NCBI GenBank assembly: GCA_937128795.1
Contig: CAKZMQ010000001.1
Span: 186,001-250,000 of the forward strand
From: an uncultured Solirubrobacterales bacterium
GTDB lineage: Bacteria; Actinomycetota; Thermoleophilia; Solirubrobacterales; JACPNS01
Length of the DNA: 64,000 nucleotides
Direction of reading: 5' to 3'
The translations under genes were made by a program, and so were the position numbers. Positions 38,442-47,453 of this stretch are shown here, piece after piece (positions within the stretch are counted from its first letter, which is position 1; every line of letters begins with the position of its first letter). The notes under the pieces are model-generated. The model was given only the letters and a program-made list of their open reading frames with translations. It searched no databases and was not told the origin of the DNA.

Positions 38442-38480
38442 CCGACCAACCTGTGGCACCGAGTGCCACAGGTTGGTCGG
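38442..38480. repeat. Perfect 18-bp inverted repeat with 3-nt loop
   Basis: CCGACCAACCTGTGGCAC-CGA-GTGCCACAGGTTGGTCGG. Confidence 0.95.
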
Positions 38481-38501
38481 AAATAGCGGGGTTTTTGGGG
38501 G

Positions 38502-39935
38502 TCAGTCTTTGCGGGTGATCACAACGCGGCCGCCGCGGGCGGGGATCATCGTGACGTTTCGATGCATCACGTGTTCGGCCTCTGGGCGATCGGGTTCGAT
38601 GTCGAGACGGCTTGCCATGTGTTCGAGCACGACACGCATCTCGGCCATCGCCAGCGACGCGCCGAGACATCGACGGGTGCCGCCGCCGAATGGAATCCAG
38701 GTGTAGGTGCCCGGCTTGTGACCAACCCAGCGCTCCGGGCGGAACTGCCAGGGGTCGGGATAGACGTCCTCACGATGGTGAACGAGGAAGATGCTCATCG
38801 CGATCGGTGTGCCGGCCGGTACGGCGTACTCGCCCAGCTGCCACGGCACGGTGACGCGTCTGCCAACCATTGGAATGACGGGGCGCGACCGCATCGTCTC
38901 GTTGAGGACGTATTCGACTTGGTCCTCCTTGTCGGCGTGGTCGCCGCGCACGGCGGCGCGGAGAACGCCGTACGCGTCGGGGTTACGCGTCAAGCGTTCC
39001 CACGCCCACGAAAGCGTGTTCGCGGTCGTCTCGTGCCCGGCCAGTACAAGCGTCAGCAGCTCATCGCGAATTTCGCGATCAGAGAGCGACTCGCCCTCCT
39101 CGGTCGTCGCCTGCAGCAGCATCGAGAGGATGTCTGCACGCTCCTCGAGGTCTGCCGTCGCGCGACGCTGGGAAATCACTTCGTACGTCGGGCGATCGAG
39201 CAATTTGAGCGCCGCCTTGGTTATGCCCACCGGCTCGCTACGCCCGATGTTGGCCAACTCGGCTACCTGCGCGATCGGCCAGGTCGACGCCTCGGTCAGT
39301 GCCTTTGTTGCCTGGCGCAACTGGTATTCGGGCGTTCCGCGCGACGGCTCGCCGTCGATGCCGAAGATGCCCGCCATGATCACGTCGAGCGTGATCGCCT
39401 GCATTCGCGGTGTCAGTTCGATCTTCTTGCCGACGGGCCACTTCGAGATCTCGCGATCCGCCGCCTCCTCGATCATCTGCACGTAGCGCGCGATCGACTC
39501 GCCATGAAAGGCCGGCAAGAGCAGTTTGCGTTGGCGCATGTGCCGCGCACCCTGCGCGGTCAGTACCGAGTCCTTGCCGACGATCGGCCGTAGCGGCGAC
39601 TCGGAAGTGAGCGACGGCGCGAGTTCCGGTTTCGCGGTGAAGAGCGACTTGACGTGATCGGGATGACTGGTGATCGCCGGTCGGCCGGGGATCAGTCCAT
39701 GGAAACGGAAAACATCGCCGTAGCGACGCTTGGCGGCGAGCACGAACTCGGCCTGGCGCTGGGAGAAGCGCAGTACTTGAAGCGATCGATGCAAATCAAT
39801 TTCGGGTGGACCCGGCATCGACTGCTGCGTCGCCTCGTCGATCGGACCGGCCGGAGACTCGGCGTGTTCGCAAATCAGATCCGATGGTGCTGCGGCGGAC
39901 TCTTCGGTGGTGGCTGTAGGCGGGGGAGTGGCCAT
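38502..39935 (-). CDS. Cytochrome P450 (second in window)
   Basis: LVLAGHETTANTLSWA, ETMRSRP, WIPFGGGTRRCLGASLAM. Confidence 0.95.
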   Translation of the reverse strand: MATPPPTATTEESAAAPSDLICEHAESPAGPIDEATQQSMPGPPEIDLHRSLQVLRFSQRQAEFVLAAKRRYGDVFRFHGLIPGRPAITSHPDHVKSLFTAKPELAPSLTSESPLRPIVGKDSVLTAQGARHMRQRKLLLPAFHGESIARYVQMIEEAADREISKWPVGKKIELTPRMQAITLDVIMAGIFGIDGEPSRGTPEYQLRQATKALTEASTWPIAQVAELANIGRSEPVGITKAALKLLDRPTYEVISQRRATADLEERADILSMLLQATTEEGESLSDREIRDELLTLVLAGHETTANTLSWAWERLTRNPDAYGVLRAAVRGDHADKEDQVEYVLNETMRSRPVIPMVGRRVTVPWQLGEYAVPAGTPIAMSIFLVHHREDVYPDPWQFRPERWVGHKPGTYTWIPFGGGTRRCLGASLAMAEMRVVLEHMASRLDIEPDRPEAEHVMHRNVTMIPARGGRVVITRKD

Positions 39936-39971
39936 CTTGGGAACCTCGGTGAATACGGGGAAGGGTTCGAT

Positions 39972-39993
39972 CTTTACATCAAACAGTGTAAAG
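39972..39993. promoter_or_regulatory. Candidate operator upstream of second P450
   Basis: CTTTACA-N8-TGTAAAG perfect inverted repeat. Confidence 0.5.
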
Positions 39994-40064
39994 GTTTATC
40001 GATCCGTTCGACGCGTTTCTTGAGTCGCGTGCGGACGCGCCCAACGTCGAGCGGTATCGCGAAG

Positions 40065-40157
40065 CTAGATAGCAGCGTTGGCGATCGCCAGGCCGACAGC
40101 GACGCCGAGCGCGCTTCCGAGCAGCGTCGCGACCAACCACGTACCGCCGCTACGCAT
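40065..40157 (-). CDS. 30-aa candidate membrane microprotein
   Basis: MRSGGTWLVATLLGSALGVAVGLAIANAAI; ATG overlaps the stop of 40150..40866. Confidence 0.4.
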   Translation of the reverse strand: MRSGGTWLVATLLGSALGVAVGLAIANAAI

Positions 40158-40866
40158 CGCTGCCACCGCCCGGCTTGATGCGCTCGCCGGTCACGGGATC
40201 GACAAATTCCTCACTGGCGTCGACGTGTCGTGGCGGTGCGGTTTCGCTCGGTGACGACGACGCAGCCTGTGCGCGGGCAATTTCGGACGGATCGGTCATT
40301 CCGAATGCCGGGTCGCCGGGCATGCTGCGCTCGAAATTCACGTTCGCGCGCACTATCGGGCGGCTGAAACTTACGTCGCGCTCGTCGCCGAACTCGTCCT
40401 TGCCGCGTACAGCGTGAAAAGCAGCGACCAAGCCGGGAACCAAACCGCCGAGCGCCATCATCCAGAACACGACACCTGAGATCACCCAGCCAGAGGTGTT
40501 GTCGATGATCTCCGGCGGATTGACGCTGAGGCTGATGAAATTGAATCCGAGCGCGCCGAACAGCGCTCCCCACATCAGCAGACCGACGCCAAGCGTCGTG
40601 CCTCCGCCATGCCAAGACGTTGCGCCGAGCAGCAGAGCGCCGAAGCACAGCATCGCCAGGATTCCACCGACCAAAAGCGTCGTGCTCGCCGAATCACACG
40701 GCTGCGTGATCGCATACGGCCCTCCACTCGCACAGGCACCACCCGTCGTGTACATCAGGTGGCGCATACCGCTGTATACGACAGTCAGCGACGCGGCAAA
40801 ACCCGCCGCGCCGATGAAAACGCCGACAATTGCGAGCGGGCCACCGCTGCGCTCGGATTCGCTCAT
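40150..40866 (-). CDS. Hypothetical multi-TM membrane protein
   Basis: Several TM segments in the first two-thirds; no recognised family. Confidence 0.6.
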   Translation of the reverse strand: MSESERSGGPLAIVGVFIGAAGFAASLTVVYSGMRHLMYTTGGACASGGPYAITQPCDSASTTLLVGGILAMLCFGALLLGATSWHGGGTTLGVGLLMWGALFGALGFNFISLSVNPPEIIDNTSGWVISGVVFWMMALGGLVPGLVAAFHAVRGKDEFGDERDVSFSRPIVRANVNFERSMPGDPAFGMTDPSEIARAQAASSSPSETAPPRHVDASEEFVDPVTGERIKPGGGSDA

Positions 40867-40885
40867 CCGACCATGACCGCGCTCG

Positions 40886-41293
40886 TCAGAGCGCCATCGA
40901 CCCGGCCCAGTCGATCCACGCGATACTCGGATCGCTCGAATCGACCTTTATCTTGACCTGCTGGCCGGGAACGGCTTTGGCCAAGTACATCTGCTCGACG
41001 ACCTGGGTGACGCTGACGGGATACGGCGCTCCGCCGTCCGGGAAGACGGTCATTTCGATCGTCATCGTCGGCTGAAAGTTGACCATCGCGCCGGTCTGTT
41101 GCACGCCGACGATCGAGGCCGTGGCGTCCTGACCGGAGACCGCGAGGTTGGCGGCCTGCGTCTGCTGGGCCATCATCTCGTTGGCGGCCTGCATCTGAGC
41201 CATGCCGTCCTTCATCTGCTGGCCCGGGTCGTAATCCTTGTTGATCTCCTTGGCCTGCTTGTTGAGATCGTTGATGCTTTTGAAGAATCCCAT
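40886..41293 (-). CDS. Conserved hypothetical (MGFFK-type)
   Basis: MGFFKSINDLNKQAKEINKDYDPGQQMKDGMAQMQAANEMMAQQ... Confidence 0.55.
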   Translation of the reverse strand: MGFFKSINDLNKQAKEINKDYDPGQQMKDGMAQMQAANEMMAQQTQAANLAVSGQDATASIVGVQQTGAMVNFQPTMTIEMTVFPDGGAPYPVSVTQVVEQMYLAKAVPGQQVKIKVDSSDPSIAWIDWAGSMAL

Positions 41294-41296
41294 CGC

Positions 41297-41701
41297 TCAC
41301 GCCCCCTGGTAGAGCTGATTGAAGCGCTGGCCGACGGCGGTGCCGCCCTGCATGCGCTGGCCCCAGCCCGCTGAAGCGGCGTCCCAGTCAGCGGCGTCGA
41401 TGCCGGCCGCTGATGCAGCGGCGTGCGCCGCGGTCGGGTCGGCAGCGCTCGGTCCGAGCTGCTTGCAGATCGCTGCGTACTGCTCGAGCGTGACTCCGTT
41501 GATCGGCGAGAAGTCACCCTCGCCGGTCGCCTGGGCAGCTGCTGCCCCGGCCATCGCCTGCTGTTGCGCCTGCATCGCTGCCGCCTGCTGCGCGGCGGCC
41601 ATCTCTTGTGCCTGCGCGCCCATCTGCTGCGCCTGGTCGATCATGTCCGGCGCCTGCTCGACGACGTTCTTCATGTCCTTCATCTGCTTGAACAAGCCCA
41701 T
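41297..41701 (-). CDS. Conserved hypothetical (MGLFK-type), similar N-terminus to downstream gene
   Basis: MGLFKQMKDMKNVVEQAPDMIDQAQQMGAQAQEMAAAQQAAAMQAQQQ. Confidence 0.55.
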   Translation of the reverse strand: MGLFKQMKDMKNVVEQAPDMIDQAQQMGAQAQEMAAAQQAAAMQAQQQAMAGAAAAQATGEGDFSPINGVTLEQYAAICKQLGPSAADPTAAHAAASAAGIDAADWDAASAGWGQRMQGGTAVGQRFNQLYQGA

Positions 41702-41961
41702 TGTTGTCTCCTTTGCCGATGCGTGTGCGACCAACGCGAGAGCCGTCGACCGAAACGATTACCCGCAATCTACAGAAATCCATGCCTGAATTCGTTGCCA
41801 ATCGTGAACGAAATTCGATCGATCGAACGATCGTCCAGCCGGCGATGCATCCAGCTCGCCGATCGACCCGAAACCACTAGGACAGCCAACGCGTTGGCAG
41901 TCGAACCGGGCATGGACGCCCGCCGCCTACTCGACCCTCCTCAACAAGGACGTTTCTCACC

Positions 41962-43386
41962 GTGGAAAATCAGCCGCTCGCCCCGACGCAAGAGTTGCAT
42001 GTTCGATTGTCCGAAGTGCTCGCCGCGCTCAGCCAGGCACTCGACCTGACCGAAGGCCAGCCGATGGGCCATACCGCACGCGCCTGTGCAATCGGGATGC
42101 GGATCGCCGACGAGATCGGTGTCCACGACCCGGACGATCGGTCGGCACTGTTCTATGCGCTGCTGATGAAGGACGCCGGATGTTCGAGCAACTCGGCCCG
42201 CGTCTGCGCGATGTTCGGCCACGACGACATTGCGATCAAAACCGATCTGAAGACCGTCAACTACCACCATCTCAAAGAGGCACTTGGCTACATCACGCGC
42301 AACATCCAGCCCGATGGATCTGCGTTCAGGCGAGCCATGTACCTGAAGGACATCGTGCGCCACGGAACCGACGGCTCCCGTGCGCTGACTCGCACGCGTT
42401 GCGAGCGCGGTGCTGCGATCGCGCGGATGCTGGGATTCACCGACGCAACTGCCGAAGCGATTCACTCGCTCGATGAGCATTGGAACGGCAAGGGGTATCC
42501 GGACGGTCTGGTCGGCGACCAGATACCGCTGTTTGCGCGCATCCTCAATCTCGCCCAGTCGACCGAAATCTTCTACCGCCTCAGTGGCGTGGACGCGGCG
42601 CTCGACGTGGTCGAAGAGCGCAGCGGAAGCTGGTTTGACCCGGAACTCGTCACTGCGCTGCTGAACACGCGAATCGATGCTGCTTTCTGGCGCAATCTCG
42701 AGATCTCCAGCGTCGGTTCGCTCGTCCGCCCGCTCGAACCTGCGGACCGAGTTGTGATTGCTGATGACGAGCAGCTCGACAAGGTCGCCGAAGCGTTCGC
42801 GCAGGTGATCGACGCCAAGAGCCCCTATACAGCCAGCCACTCGCTCGGCTTTGCAACGATCGCCGTCGGAATCTCCCGCGTGATGGATGAGCCGAACGAA
42901 AACGTGCGCGACATGTGGCGCGCGGGCTTGCTGCACGACATCGGCAAACTGGGCGTGCCCAACACGATCCTCGACAAGCCCGGCAAATTGACCGCCGAAG
43001 AGTGGAAGGTGATGCGCGAGCACCCGCGTTACAGCGCCGAGATCCTCAGTCGCATCAGCGCGTTCAGCGAGCTCAGTCCGATGGCCGCCGCGCACCACGA
43101 ACGGCTCGACGGCAGCGGCTATCACCTTGGTCTGGACGCATCCCAGCTCTCGCGCCAGGCACGAATCCTCGCGGTGGCAGACGTCTGCGAGGCATTGATG
43201 GCCGATCGTCCCTATCGCGATTCGCTGCCGACCGAAACCGTTGTCGAGATCATCGAAGGCGATGCTCCGGACCGCCTCGACGTCGAATGCGTCGAGGCGA
43301 TGAAGGTCTTTCTCGTGGACTACGTCGACGGACCGTCGACGCACCAGTCGCCCAACGGGCGCCCGGTCACCGCGGTTGCGGCGTAG
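41962..43386 (+). CDS. HD-GYP domain protein (putative c-di-GMP phosphodiesterase)
   Basis: LLHDIGKLGVPNTILDKPGKLTAEEWKVMREHP...HHERLDGSGYH; additional N-terminal HD-like region. Confidence 0.9.
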   Translation: MENQPLAPTQELHVRLSEVLAALSQALDLTEGQPMGHTARACAIGMRIADEIGVHDPDDRSALFYALLMKDAGCSSNSARVCAMFGHDDIAIKTDLKTVNYHHLKEALGYITRNIQPDGSAFRRAMYLKDIVRHGTDGSRALTRTRCERGAAIARMLGFTDATAEAIHSLDEHWNGKGYPDGLVGDQIPLFARILNLAQSTEIFYRLSGVDAALDVVEERSGSWFDPELVTALLNTRIDAAFWRNLEISSVGSLVRPLEPADRVVIADDEQLDKVAEAFAQVIDAKSPYTASHSLGFATIAVGISRVMDEPNENVRDMWRAGLLHDIGKLGVPNTILDKPGKLTAEEWKVMREHPRYSAEILSRISAFSELSPMAAAHHERLDGSGYHLGLDASQLSRQARILAVADVCEALMADRPYRDSLPTETVVEIIEGDAPDRLDVECVEAMKVFLVDYVDGPSTHQSPNGRPVTAVAA

Positions 43387-43401
43387 GCAACGATCCTCCG
43401 A

Positions 43402-44346
43402 TCAGACCTGCGGGTGTCGCGTGACGCGTGGATTCGGCAGCGGCGTCAGAACACCGGTGAGCCGGTCGCGGAGATGTTCGTAGTCCGGCGGTAGCGAGAG
43501 GTTTTGGCCGAGTTCTTCGAGCGGTTCGTCGGCGGTGAACCCCGGCCCCATCGTCGCGAGTTCGAAGAGCACACCGGATGGCTCGCGGAAGTAGATCGAG
43601 CGAAAATAAAAGCGATCGATCACCGGAGTGGCATGTGAGCCGGCCTCGGTCATGCGCTTCTGCCAGTTCTCCTGGTCCTCGGGGTAAGTGGCGAAGGCAA
43701 CGTGATGGACGCTTCCCGCACCGTGCATGCCCGGCTCGGTCGGTGGCTGCTCGTAGACGTAGAACGACGAGCGTTGGTCGCCGCCGACCTGCCAACTCGT
43801 CGGCGAGCCGTCAGCCTCGGCCGGTTCGGTAAACCCGAGCGTCTCGCCGAGCATCTGAGCACTGCGCGCCGGGTCATCCGAATACGCATAAACGCCGTCA
43901 AAACCCTGCAGAGCGTGCTCGTCGGGAATGTCGGGCGCGCTTGCGATCAGCGGAGGCTGATCACCCGAGTAGACCTTCAGGTGGTGGCGCAGCCCCTCCG
44001 GATCCGCAAAGGCGAGCCCGTCATCCACACGTTCGCTCGCGCAGTCCTCGTCCGCAAGACGTCGCTCCCAGAAGTCGATCGCCTCGGCCGACCCAACGCG
44101 CCAGCCGATCGTGTGAACCATGCCGGCTCCGGGGCGGCCGGGCTTCACCCCTGGGTATTCGAAGAAGGTCAGATCCGCGCCGGGGTCGCCGCGTTCGTCG
44201 CCGTAGAAGAGGTGGTAGACCGTCGGGTCGTCTTGGTTGACGGTCTTCTTCACGAGTCTTAGTCCGAGCACGCCAACGTAGAACTCGACGTTCTGTGGTG
44301 CGTCGCCGGTGATCGCGGTTATGTGGTGGATTCCCTCAAGTTTCAT
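43402..44346 (-). CDS. Ring-cleaving dioxygenase / glyoxalase superfamily
   Basis: GIHHITAITGDAPQNVEFYVGVLGLRLVKKTVNQDDPTVYHLFYGDERGDPGADLTFFEYPG. Confidence 0.9.
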   Translation of the reverse strand: MKLEGIHHITAITGDAPQNVEFYVGVLGLRLVKKTVNQDDPTVYHLFYGDERGDPGADLTFFEYPGVKPGRPGAGMVHTIGWRVGSAEAIDFWERRLADEDCASERVDDGLAFADPEGLRHHLKVYSGDQPPLIASAPDIPDEHALQGFDGVYAYSDDPARSAQMLGETLGFTEPAEADGSPTSWQVGGDQRSSFYVYEQPPTEPGMHGAGSVHHVAFATYPEDQENWQKRMTEAGSHATPVIDRFYFRSIYFREPSGVLFELATMGPGFTADEPLEELGQNLSLPPDYEHLRDRLTGVLTPLPNPRVTRHPQV

Positions 44347-44406
44347 CAGGCGCCACTTTATTGAACCGGACCGGAAAACTCCTCAACGAATAGGATCGTC
44401 GCTGCG

Positions 44407-45462
44407 ATGAGTCATTACGACGCGTTCAAAGATCTGCCGATCAAGGTCGAAGGCCACGAGTTCCTGCGTCACGAATTGGCGGTCTCCAGCGGATTCGACC
44501 GCGTCACGACCGAGATCGTGCTCCATGGCGCCGGGCAGAGCGGGGTTGGCGAGGACGTCACCTACGACACGCTCGACCACGATGTGCTGCAGAAGGACAC
44601 GCCGCTCGACCTCACGTTCGAGGGCACGTTCGATGAGTTCTCCAGACACCTGGAGACGTTGCCGATCTGGATTGCCCCGCCGGTGCGCGAGCCGAGCATC
44701 AACTACCGCACGTGGGGATTCGAGAGTGCCGCGCTGGATCTCGCGCTCCGCCAGAACGGCACGGATTTCGCAAGCGCGCTCGGAATCGAGCCCCAGCCAG
44801 TTCGCTTCATTCTGTCGATTCGCCTCGGCGACCCACCCGATATCGCGCGCGTGCAGAACTGGCTTGACGTTGCCCCCTGGCTGGAGTTCAAGCTCGACGC
44901 GGAGAACTCTTGGCCGCGTGAGTTGATCGAGGAGTTGGCCGCCACAGGACTCGTCCGGCAGGTGGACTTGAAGGGCTTCTACGTCGGGACCGAGGTCGAC
45001 AATCCGCCGACCGAGCGGCTCTACCGTGACGTCGTCGAGTGTTTTTCGGACGCTTGGATCGAGGATCCTGCATTCACCGAAGAAACGCGTCCGATCCTCG
45101 AAAGCGTGCTCGAGCGGCTCACCTGGGACGCGCCGATCCATTCAGTCGCCGACATCGAGGGGCTCGAGTTCCCACCACGGGGCATGAACATCAAACCATC
45201 GCGCTTCGGCTCGCTGCGCGAACTGCTCGCGGCGATCGAGTACTGCGCCGAGCGGGACATCGAGATGTACTCCGGCGGTCAGTTTGAGTTGTCGGTGGGC
45301 CGGGCTCACCTGCACGCAATCGCCAGCGTTTTCTTTCCGAACACGCCAAATGACGCGGCCCCGGTTCACTACCACGGCAACGATCCGGTGGCGAATGCTC
45401 CTGCCTCGCCGTTGCCAGTTCCGCCGCCGGGCGAACGCGCCGGCTTCAGCTGGCCGCTCTGA
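44407..45462 (+). CDS. Enolase-superfamily-like hypothetical protein
   Basis: FKLDAENSWPRELIEELAATGLVRQVDLKG and overall layout suggest an enolase-superfamily barrel; weak. Confidence 0.45.
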   Translation: MSHYDAFKDLPIKVEGHEFLRHELAVSSGFDRVTTEIVLHGAGQSGVGEDVTYDTLDHDVLQKDTPLDLTFEGTFDEFSRHLETLPIWIAPPVREPSINYRTWGFESAALDLALRQNGTDFASALGIEPQPVRFILSIRLGDPPDIARVQNWLDVAPWLEFKLDAENSWPRELIEELAATGLVRQVDLKGFYVGTEVDNPPTERLYRDVVECFSDAWIEDPAFTEETRPILESVLERLTWDAPIHSVADIEGLEFPPRGMNIKPSRFGSLRELLAAIEYCAERDIEMYSGGQFELSVGRAHLHAIASVFFPNTPNDAAPVHYHGNDPVANAPASPLPVPPPGERAGFSWPL

Positions 45463-45506
45463 TCGCCGCGCGTCGCGTGGCAGTTCGCGATAGAAATGTG
45501 ATCAAC

Positions 45507-45522
45507 ACCACCGATCGGTGGT
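45507..45522. promoter_or_regulatory. 16-bp perfect palindrome upstream of alpha/beta hydrolases
   Basis: ACCACCGATCGGTGGT. Confidence 0.5.
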
Positions 45523-45545
45523 TTGTCAACGCTTAGGCTCACGGC

Positions 45546-46412
45546 ATGACTGCTCAATTCACAACCTTCGAAGGACACAAGCTCGCGTACGAGACGTACG
45601 GTCGAGGCCCGCGCAACGTGTTGCTGATCCACGGGCTGCTGATGAGCCGCCGCATGCAGGAGCCGCTCGCCAAAGCGATCGCCGAGCAGGGAAATCACAC
45701 GATCACAGTTGACCTCGCCGGCCACGGCAAGTCGGATGCGCCGCTCGAACGCTGGGGCATCCCACGTTACGCACGCGCTCTTGACGCAATGCTCGAGGAG
45801 TTGGAGATTGAAGAGGCAGTTGTGATCGGCACTTCGCTCGGAGCGAACATTGCTCTTCAGCTCGCAGTCGAGCATTCCGATCGCGTGCGCGGAGTCGTCG
45901 CCGAAATGCCGGCGCTCGAACACGCGATGATCGGCGGTCCGATCTTCTTCAGCCCATTCGCGGCTGCGGCCGCATGGGCCGAACCGGTGGCGCAGGTGAT
46001 TTCGCACACCGCGCGGTTGATCCCGGACATCCCGTTGCCGTTCAGCGCGAACATCGTCGTCGATCTGATCAAGCGCGACCCGAACACGACGCTGGAGATC
46101 CTCAAAGGCCTCTACTACGGTCCGATCGCACCTTCGATCGAAGTGCGTCAGCAGATAGAACAGCCTGCATTGGTCATCGGTCACCGCTACGACCCGATCC
46201 ACCCGATCCAGGACGCCGAAGAACTCGCCGCCGATCTTCCCAACAGCCGCTTCATCGAGGCCAGTTCGATAGCCGAATTGCGCGTGACCCCGGAGCGCCT
46301 GACCAACGAAGTGATCGATTTCGTCGACGAATGCTTCAAGCCGCGCGTGGTCGACATCGACAAGCCGACCAGAAACTCGCGCAAGACGAACTCACGCAAG
46401 ACGTCTACCTGA
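45546..46412 (+). CDS. Alpha/beta hydrolase (tandem copy 1)
   Basis: VLLIHGLLMSRRMQ, GHGKSDAP, VVIGTSLGANIALQLA. Confidence 0.88.
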   Translation: MTAQFTTFEGHKLAYETYGRGPRNVLLIHGLLMSRRMQEPLAKAIAEQGNHTITVDLAGHGKSDAPLERWGIPRYARALDAMLEELEIEEAVVIGTSLGANIALQLAVEHSDRVRGVVAEMPALEHAMIGGPIFFSPFAAAAAWAEPVAQVISHTARLIPDIPLPFSANIVVDLIKRDPNTTLEILKGLYYGPIAPSIEVRQQIEQPALVIGHRYDPIHPIQDAEELAADLPNSRFIEASSIAELRVTPERLTNEVIDFVDECFKPRVVDIDKPTRNSRKTNSRKTST

Positions 46413-46505
46413 TTTTCACCGTCGTAACCTGGCGTTCCCTCGACCCCCGGATCTAGACTGAGGTTGTAGTAGTTACTCGCCAGTCGGATCAGAAGGGACG
46501 TACAC

Positions 46506-47372
46506 ATGGACGTCGAGCATTTTCGCTTTGAGGGCCACAAGATCGCCTACAGGACGTACGGCAGTGGCAAGCGCGCGGTAATCCTCGTTCACAGCCTGCT
46601 GTTCAATCAGGACCTGCATGGGCCGCTCGCAAAGAAACTCGCTGAGCACGGAAACTTTGTGGTGACTGTTGACATGGTCGGCCACGGCGACTCCGACGGC
46701 CCGATCGATCGCTTCGACATGCCGCGCTATGCGCACGCCGTCGAGACTTTGATGAACAAGCTCGAGATCGAGGAGGCCGTGATCGGCGGCACGTCGCTCG
46801 GTGCCAACATCGGCCTCGAATGCGCAGTGCACTTTCCCGAACGCGTGCGCGGCCTGATCACCGACATGCCGGCTCTTGAGCGCGCAATCATCGGCGGCAG
46901 CGCGATCTTCACGCCGATCATGCTGACCGCCAAGTACCTGACGCCGGTGGCCGACGTGACTTCGCGGGCGGCGCGTCTGATCCCGCGTTGGTCGATGCCG
47001 TACTCGGCCAACCTCGTGCTCGACGTACTCAAGCGCGATCCGCGCACGACCAGTCACGTGCTGCAGGGCATTTACTTCGGGCGACTGGCTCCCCCGCGCG
47101 AGGAACGGATGGACATCGAAGCCCCCGCGCTGATCATCGGGCATAAATTCGACCCCGTCCACCCCTACGACGACGCCGTCGAGCTGGCGGGCGACATGCC
47201 GAACGCGACGTTCATCGAGGCGCGGTCGATCGCCGAACTGCGACTGATGCCCAAGCGGCTGACCAACTCGATCATCGAGCACGTTGATCAATGCTGGCGA
47301 CCGCGCGCAGTCGGCAGCTCAAGCCGTGCGGCAACCAAGCAGGCCGGCCGCCGCACGGGTAAGCAGTCGTAG
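46506..47372 (+). CDS. Alpha/beta hydrolase (tandem copy 2)
   Basis: VILVHSLLFNQDLHGPLA, GHGDSDGPIDRFDMPRYAHA, VIGGTSLGANIGLE; collinear with copy 1. Confidence 0.88.
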   Translation: MDVEHFRFEGHKIAYRTYGSGKRAVILVHSLLFNQDLHGPLAKKLAEHGNFVVTVDMVGHGDSDGPIDRFDMPRYAHAVETLMNKLEIEEAVIGGTSLGANIGLECAVHFPERVRGLITDMPALERAIIGGSAIFTPIMLTAKYLTPVADVTSRAARLIPRWSMPYSANLVLDVLKRDPRTTSHVLQGIYFGRLAPPREERMDIEAPALIIGHKFDPVHPYDDAVELAGDMPNATFIEARSIAELRLMPKRLTNSIIEHVDQCWRPRAVGSSSRAATKQAGRRTGKQS

Positions 47373-47453
47373 CCGCCGGTAGGAGCGCCTGCACGCACAT
47401 TTGTATGCGATATGCAGGCGCAACGCTTGCCTGCATGAAGTGTTCATGCAACA

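Noticed and set aside
47385-47421. 9-bp inverted repeat GCGCCTGCA/TGCAGGCGC with 19-nt spacer after the second hydrolase
   Set aside because: Plausibly an ordinary terminator or RNA hairpin; too short and loosely spaced to claim more
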